Below, in pieces: positions 6,191 through 8,606 of a DNA stretch of 8,606 nucleotides. The stretch's first letter is position 1; every line of letters begins with the position of its first letter. The stretch comes from an uncultured Eubacteriales bacterium (GTDB lineage: Bacteria > Bacillota > Clostridia > Oscillospirales > CAG-272). The stretch spans positions 1-8,606 of the forward strand of contig CAKRPQ010000086.1 in NCBI GenBank assembly GCA_934385225.1, given 5' to 3'. The notes below the pieces were generated by a model. It did no database searches, was not told the origin of the DNA, and saw only the letters and a list, made by a program, of their open reading frames with translations. Both the position numbers and the translations under genes were made by a program.

Positions 6191-8101
6191 ATGAAAAAGA
6201 ATTTTTTGGCAGTTCTGACGCTTGTACTCATGCTTGCGTTACTGCTTTCGTCGTGCGGAGAAAAGGCTGTCGATGATGAAAGCGGAAAATCAAACGAAAA
6301 AATGACGCTTTCGGAGATTGCGGATATTGAAAAATATAAAATCGTAAGACCCGATAAGTGTACGGAAAACGAAAAAAGCATTTTTGTAAATCTCAGAAAG
6401 ATGTTCAAAGAAAAACTCGGCATTGATATTGCCGCAGGAACCGATTTTGACGGTGAGGTTTCAAGAGAAATTCTTCTCGGGCATACATCGAGAGATGCAA
6501 GCAAAGCGGCGGAGAACGAAGTTGCGCGTCACAGTGATTTTATAATCAAAACAGACGGAAGTAAAATAGTTATAATGGGCGGATCGGAAGAAGCACTCGG
6601 AAATGCCGTCAATTTCTGGTTTGCAAATATGATAAATGCGTCAGGTAAGCTCTGCGCTCCGAAAGACGGTCAGCAGTACAAAAATACGAAGGTAACCGCG
6701 CTTGACTCACTTTCCGTCGATGGCGTTGACATTTCGGAGTTTGATATCGTCTATGCTCCGAAAGACGCTCTCGGCAAGGAGATTGCCGAAAAAATACAAG
6801 TATTTGTGAAAGAAAACGATGATGCCGTTCTCGAAGTCAGAAATACGGATGGCGTAAAACATAAAATAGACGTCGGGGCGTCTGCGGACGCAACTTCTTC
6901 GATTGAAGTAAAAGACGGTAACATATATGTTCGTGCTTCGTATTATCACGGTTCGGATTGGGTCATTGCAAAACTCTCCGAAATGGTTAAAAACGCTACG
7001 GATAAAAAGTTCAACATAACAAGTGCGAATAACATATCGGAGAAAAAAGATGTTTCCATTAAGTATTCAAAAGAGGATCTTATGAATGTCCTCGAAAAAG
7101 TCTATAATTCCGATCAGGTGATTGTAGGCGAGGAAATGCCCTTTTATGCTGAAATGGTTAATTCCACGCTTGATAGTTTCTTCGAAGCAAGCGGGCAGTA
7201 CCCGGGAATTCTCGGTCTTGATATAAGACAGGCAAATCTCGCAAGTGTAGGAGCGGCAGGGCGTGCAAGGATTGCCGCCGAGCTTGCCGCATATGCCGAA
7301 AAAGGCGGTATTGTCACGGCAAGTGCGCATTTCGCAAATCCGCTTAACGGAAATCCCGATGTTGAGTCATACCGAGGGTCTCTCGGAGGCGACGATAAGT
7401 GGGCGGAGCTTGTAACCGACGGTACGGAGCTTAACGCGTCGTTCAAAAAAGAACTTGACGGAATTGCGGATTTTCTCGGAATGCTTAAAGAATACGGAGT
7501 TCCCGTCATTTGGAGGCCTCTCCACGAGATGAATGGTAGCTGGTTCTGGTTCTGCACGGGGCAAATAGATCAAAACGGAAAAGAGTTCAGAATTTCGAGT
7601 GAATCAATAGTAAATCTTTGGAAGTACATTTATAATTACTTCACAGAGGAACGCGGCCTTGATAACCTCCTTTGGGAATACAGCCCTAATATCAGTAATG
7701 ACGCCGATGGCGGCGGTTCCGCACTGTATGCATATCCGGGTGGCGATTATGTTGACCTTGTCGGTATGGACTGGTATTCCGACGGAGACTTTTCAATATT
7801 TGAGAACACACCGACGTATTCGGATCTCTTAGCAACAGGGAAGATTGTTTCGCTTGCGGAGTTTGGTCCTTCGGGAGAAGCATATGCCGATAAAGTTGAA
7901 GATCAGCCGAACTGTTTCTCGTGTAGAGATCTTCTCGGATATATCGACAATCTTCGTCTGGATAATTATAAAATAGCATACATTCTTACGTGGACCCCTC
8001 CGATAAACCTTGTTTCTCTCGGTTATACCGATGAGTTTATGGCGCATAATCTCACGCTCGGACAGTCCGACGTAAAGGCAATGTTTGATGCAATTAAATA
8101 A
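6191..8101 (+). CDS. Surface lipoprotein with C-terminal glycoside hydrolase family 26 (mannanase-like) domain
   Basis: This 636-aa protein is predicted to be exported and lipid-anchored: MKKN, a hydrophobic stretch (5-21), and lipobox LSSC with C22 as the lipidated cysteine. Residues about 49-285 form an N-terminal region that looks internally duplicated (segments starting IVRP at 51 and IVYAP at 186). The GH26 (beta/alpha)8 barrel spans about 295-636. Its markers are YPGILGLDIR (337-346), TASAHFANP (376-384), WRPLHEMNGSWFWF (441-454) with acid/base E446, and SLAEFGPSG (554-562) with nucleophile E557. Both catalytic glutamates are present, so it should be an active retaining hydrolase. Most GH26 members are endo-beta-1,4-mannanases, with some xylanases and lichenases, so mannan is the likeliest but unproven substrate. 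I see no obvious carbohydrate-binding module. The gene shares an operon with a second GH26 gene 12 bases downstream. Lysine codons are mostly AAA, unlike the SLH gene. Confidence 0.88.
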   Translation: MKKNFLAVLTLVLMLALLLSSCGEKAVDDESGKSNEKMTLSEIADIEKYKIVRPDKCTENEKSIFVNLRKMFKEKLGIDIAAGTDFDGEVSREILLGHTSRDASKAAENEVARHSDFIIKTDGSKIVIMGGSEEALGNAVNFWFANMINASGKLCAPKDGQQYKNTKVTALDSLSVDGVDISEFDIVYAPKDALGKEIAEKIQVFVKENDDAVLEVRNTDGVKHKIDVGASADATSSIEVKDGNIYVRASYYHGSDWVIAKLSEMVKNATDKKFNITSANNISEKKDVSIKYSKEDLMNVLEKVYNSDQVIVGEEMPFYAEMVNSTLDSFFEASGQYPGILGLDIRQANLASVGAAGRARIAAELAAYAEKGGIVTASAHFANPLNGNPDVESYRGSLGGDDKWAELVTDGTELNASFKKELDGIADFLGMLKEYGVPVIWRPLHEMNGSWFWFCTGQIDQNGKEFRISSESIVNLWKYIYNYFTEERGLDNLLWEYSPNISNDADGGGSALYAYPGGDYVDLVGMDWYSDGDFSIFENTPTYSDLLATGKIVSLAEFGPSGEAYADKVEDQPNCFSCRDLLGYIDNLRLDNYKIAYILTWTPPINLVSLGYTDEFMAHNLTLGQSDVKAMFDAIK

Positions 8102-8106
8102 AGGAG
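8101..8106 (+). promoter_or_regulatory. Ribosome site of the second GH26 gene overlapping the first gene's stop codon
   Basis: AAGGAG begins on the last base of the TAA stop of the lipoprotein gene and lies 7 nt before the ATG at 8114. This fixes the start and shows a tight operon, probably with translational coupling. Confidence 0.85.
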
Positions 8107-8113
8107 AACGGTA

Positions 8114-8606
8114 ATGTACACAAAAGAAAGGCTTCTTGAATTTTTTAAGGAAATTTATGCCGATAAAAACAAGCTTATCATCGGTGAGGAGATGTCGAAT
8201 TCACCAGAAATGGTAAACAAAACCCTTGAACGGTTCAAAAAAAATACGGGTAAATATCCGGGAATTCTCGGACTTGATATCCGCTATGCGAATCTTCATT
8301 CTCTCGGCGAAAAGGGAGTGGAAAATGTTGTAAAGGAACTCACCGAATACGCCGAAAAAGGCGGGATTATAACGGCAAGCGCACATATGTCCAATCCTCT
8401 GAACGACAATATCGAAAAGCATGATTACAGAGGAGTTCTCGGCTTTGATAATGAGTGGAAGCAGCTGTATACAAAAGGTACGAAGATAAACGAGGTTTTC
8501 ACAAGAGAACTTTCACATATGGCGGATTTTCTTGAAGCTCTTAAAAAGAACGGTGTTCCCGTAATATGGCGTCCTCTTCATGAGGCGAACGGTAATTGGT
8601 TTTGGT
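8114..8606 (+). CDS. Second GH26-family glycoside hydrolase, no signal peptide (cut by right edge)
   Basis: The frame is open from the ATG at 8114 to the window end (164 codons). The protein starts MYTKERLLEFFKEIYADKNK and enters the GH26 domain at once, with no signal peptide or lipobox, so it is predicted cytoplasmic. Family motifs are IIGEEM (22-27), YPGILGLDIR, TASAHMSNPLN and WRPLHEANGNWFW, the last carrying the acid/base glutamate. The nucleophile region lies beyond the window. By hand, 83 of 140 ungapped positions match the catalytic domain of the upstream lipoprotein, from EEM to WFW, and similarity reaches back to its first residues. It therefore equals the catalytic module alone. 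It probably trims imported oligosaccharides of the same glycan; this is inference. Family GH26 is firm, substrate is not. Confidence 0.9.
   Translation, partial: MYTKERLLEFFKEIYADKNKLIIGEEMSNSPEMVNKTLERFKKNTGKYPGILGLDIRYANLHSLGEKGVENVVKELTEYAEKGGIITASAHMSNPLNDNIEKHDYRGVLGFDNEWKQLYTKGTKINEVFTRELSHMADFLEALKKNGVPVIWRPLHEANGNWFW

Overview
The window looks like chromosomal DNA of a Gram-positive, low-to-moderate GC Firmicute, most likely a gut or rumen type of the class Clostridia. The signs are a CpsB/CpsC/CpsD-type capsule (exopolysaccharide) phosphoregulatory operon, an S-layer-homology (SLH) surface protein, a lipoprotein with a lipobox, strong AGGAG-like ribosome sites, sigma-A type promoters with extended -10 elements, and family 26 glycoside hydrolases typical of plant-fibre degraders. 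The genus cannot be fixed from the sequence alone.

Minus strand, 1-2069: three genes read leftwards from one promoter at about 2107-2135. They encode a PHP-family protein-tyrosine phosphatase (CpsB/YwqE type), a two-TM Wzz/CpsC chain-length and kinase-activator protein, and the start of a CpsD/CapB-type bacterial tyrosine kinase that runs off the left edge. Together they are the usual phosphorylation switch that controls polymerisation and export of a cell-surface polysaccharide; the synthesis genes would be expected further left.

Divergent control region, 2070-2374: two well-formed back-to-back promoters, then a roughly 143-nt leader on the plus strand with two potential RNA stems ahead of a strong ribosome site.

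Plus strand, 2375-5990: one large secreted surface protein of 1186 aa with its own strong terminator. It has a signal peptide, three SLH repeats, a short beta-solenoid-like segment with a 19-20 residue period, and seven divergent tandem repeats of about 105-120 residues that fill the rest of the protein. Its codon use is strongly biased and unlike the next gene, which suggests high expression, as expected of an S-layer or major surface protein.

Plus strand, 6130-8606: a promoter and a two-gene operon. The first gene encodes a lipoprotein with an internally duplicated N-terminal region and a C-terminal GH26 (mannanase-family) catalytic domain. The second, 12 bases downstream and cut by the right edge, encodes a paralogous GH26 catalytic module with no signal peptide, about 59 percent identical over 140 ungapped positions. 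The pair suggests one enzyme at the cell surface and one in the cytoplasm acting on the same type of glycan.

The common theme is the cell surface: polysaccharide control, a protein coat anchored to a wall polymer, and a surface-bound glycanase. The parts most worth a second look are the seven-repeat surface protein, its structured mRNA leader, and the exported/non-exported GH26 pair. I found no CRISPR array, tRNA, rRNA, transposase or phage gene.
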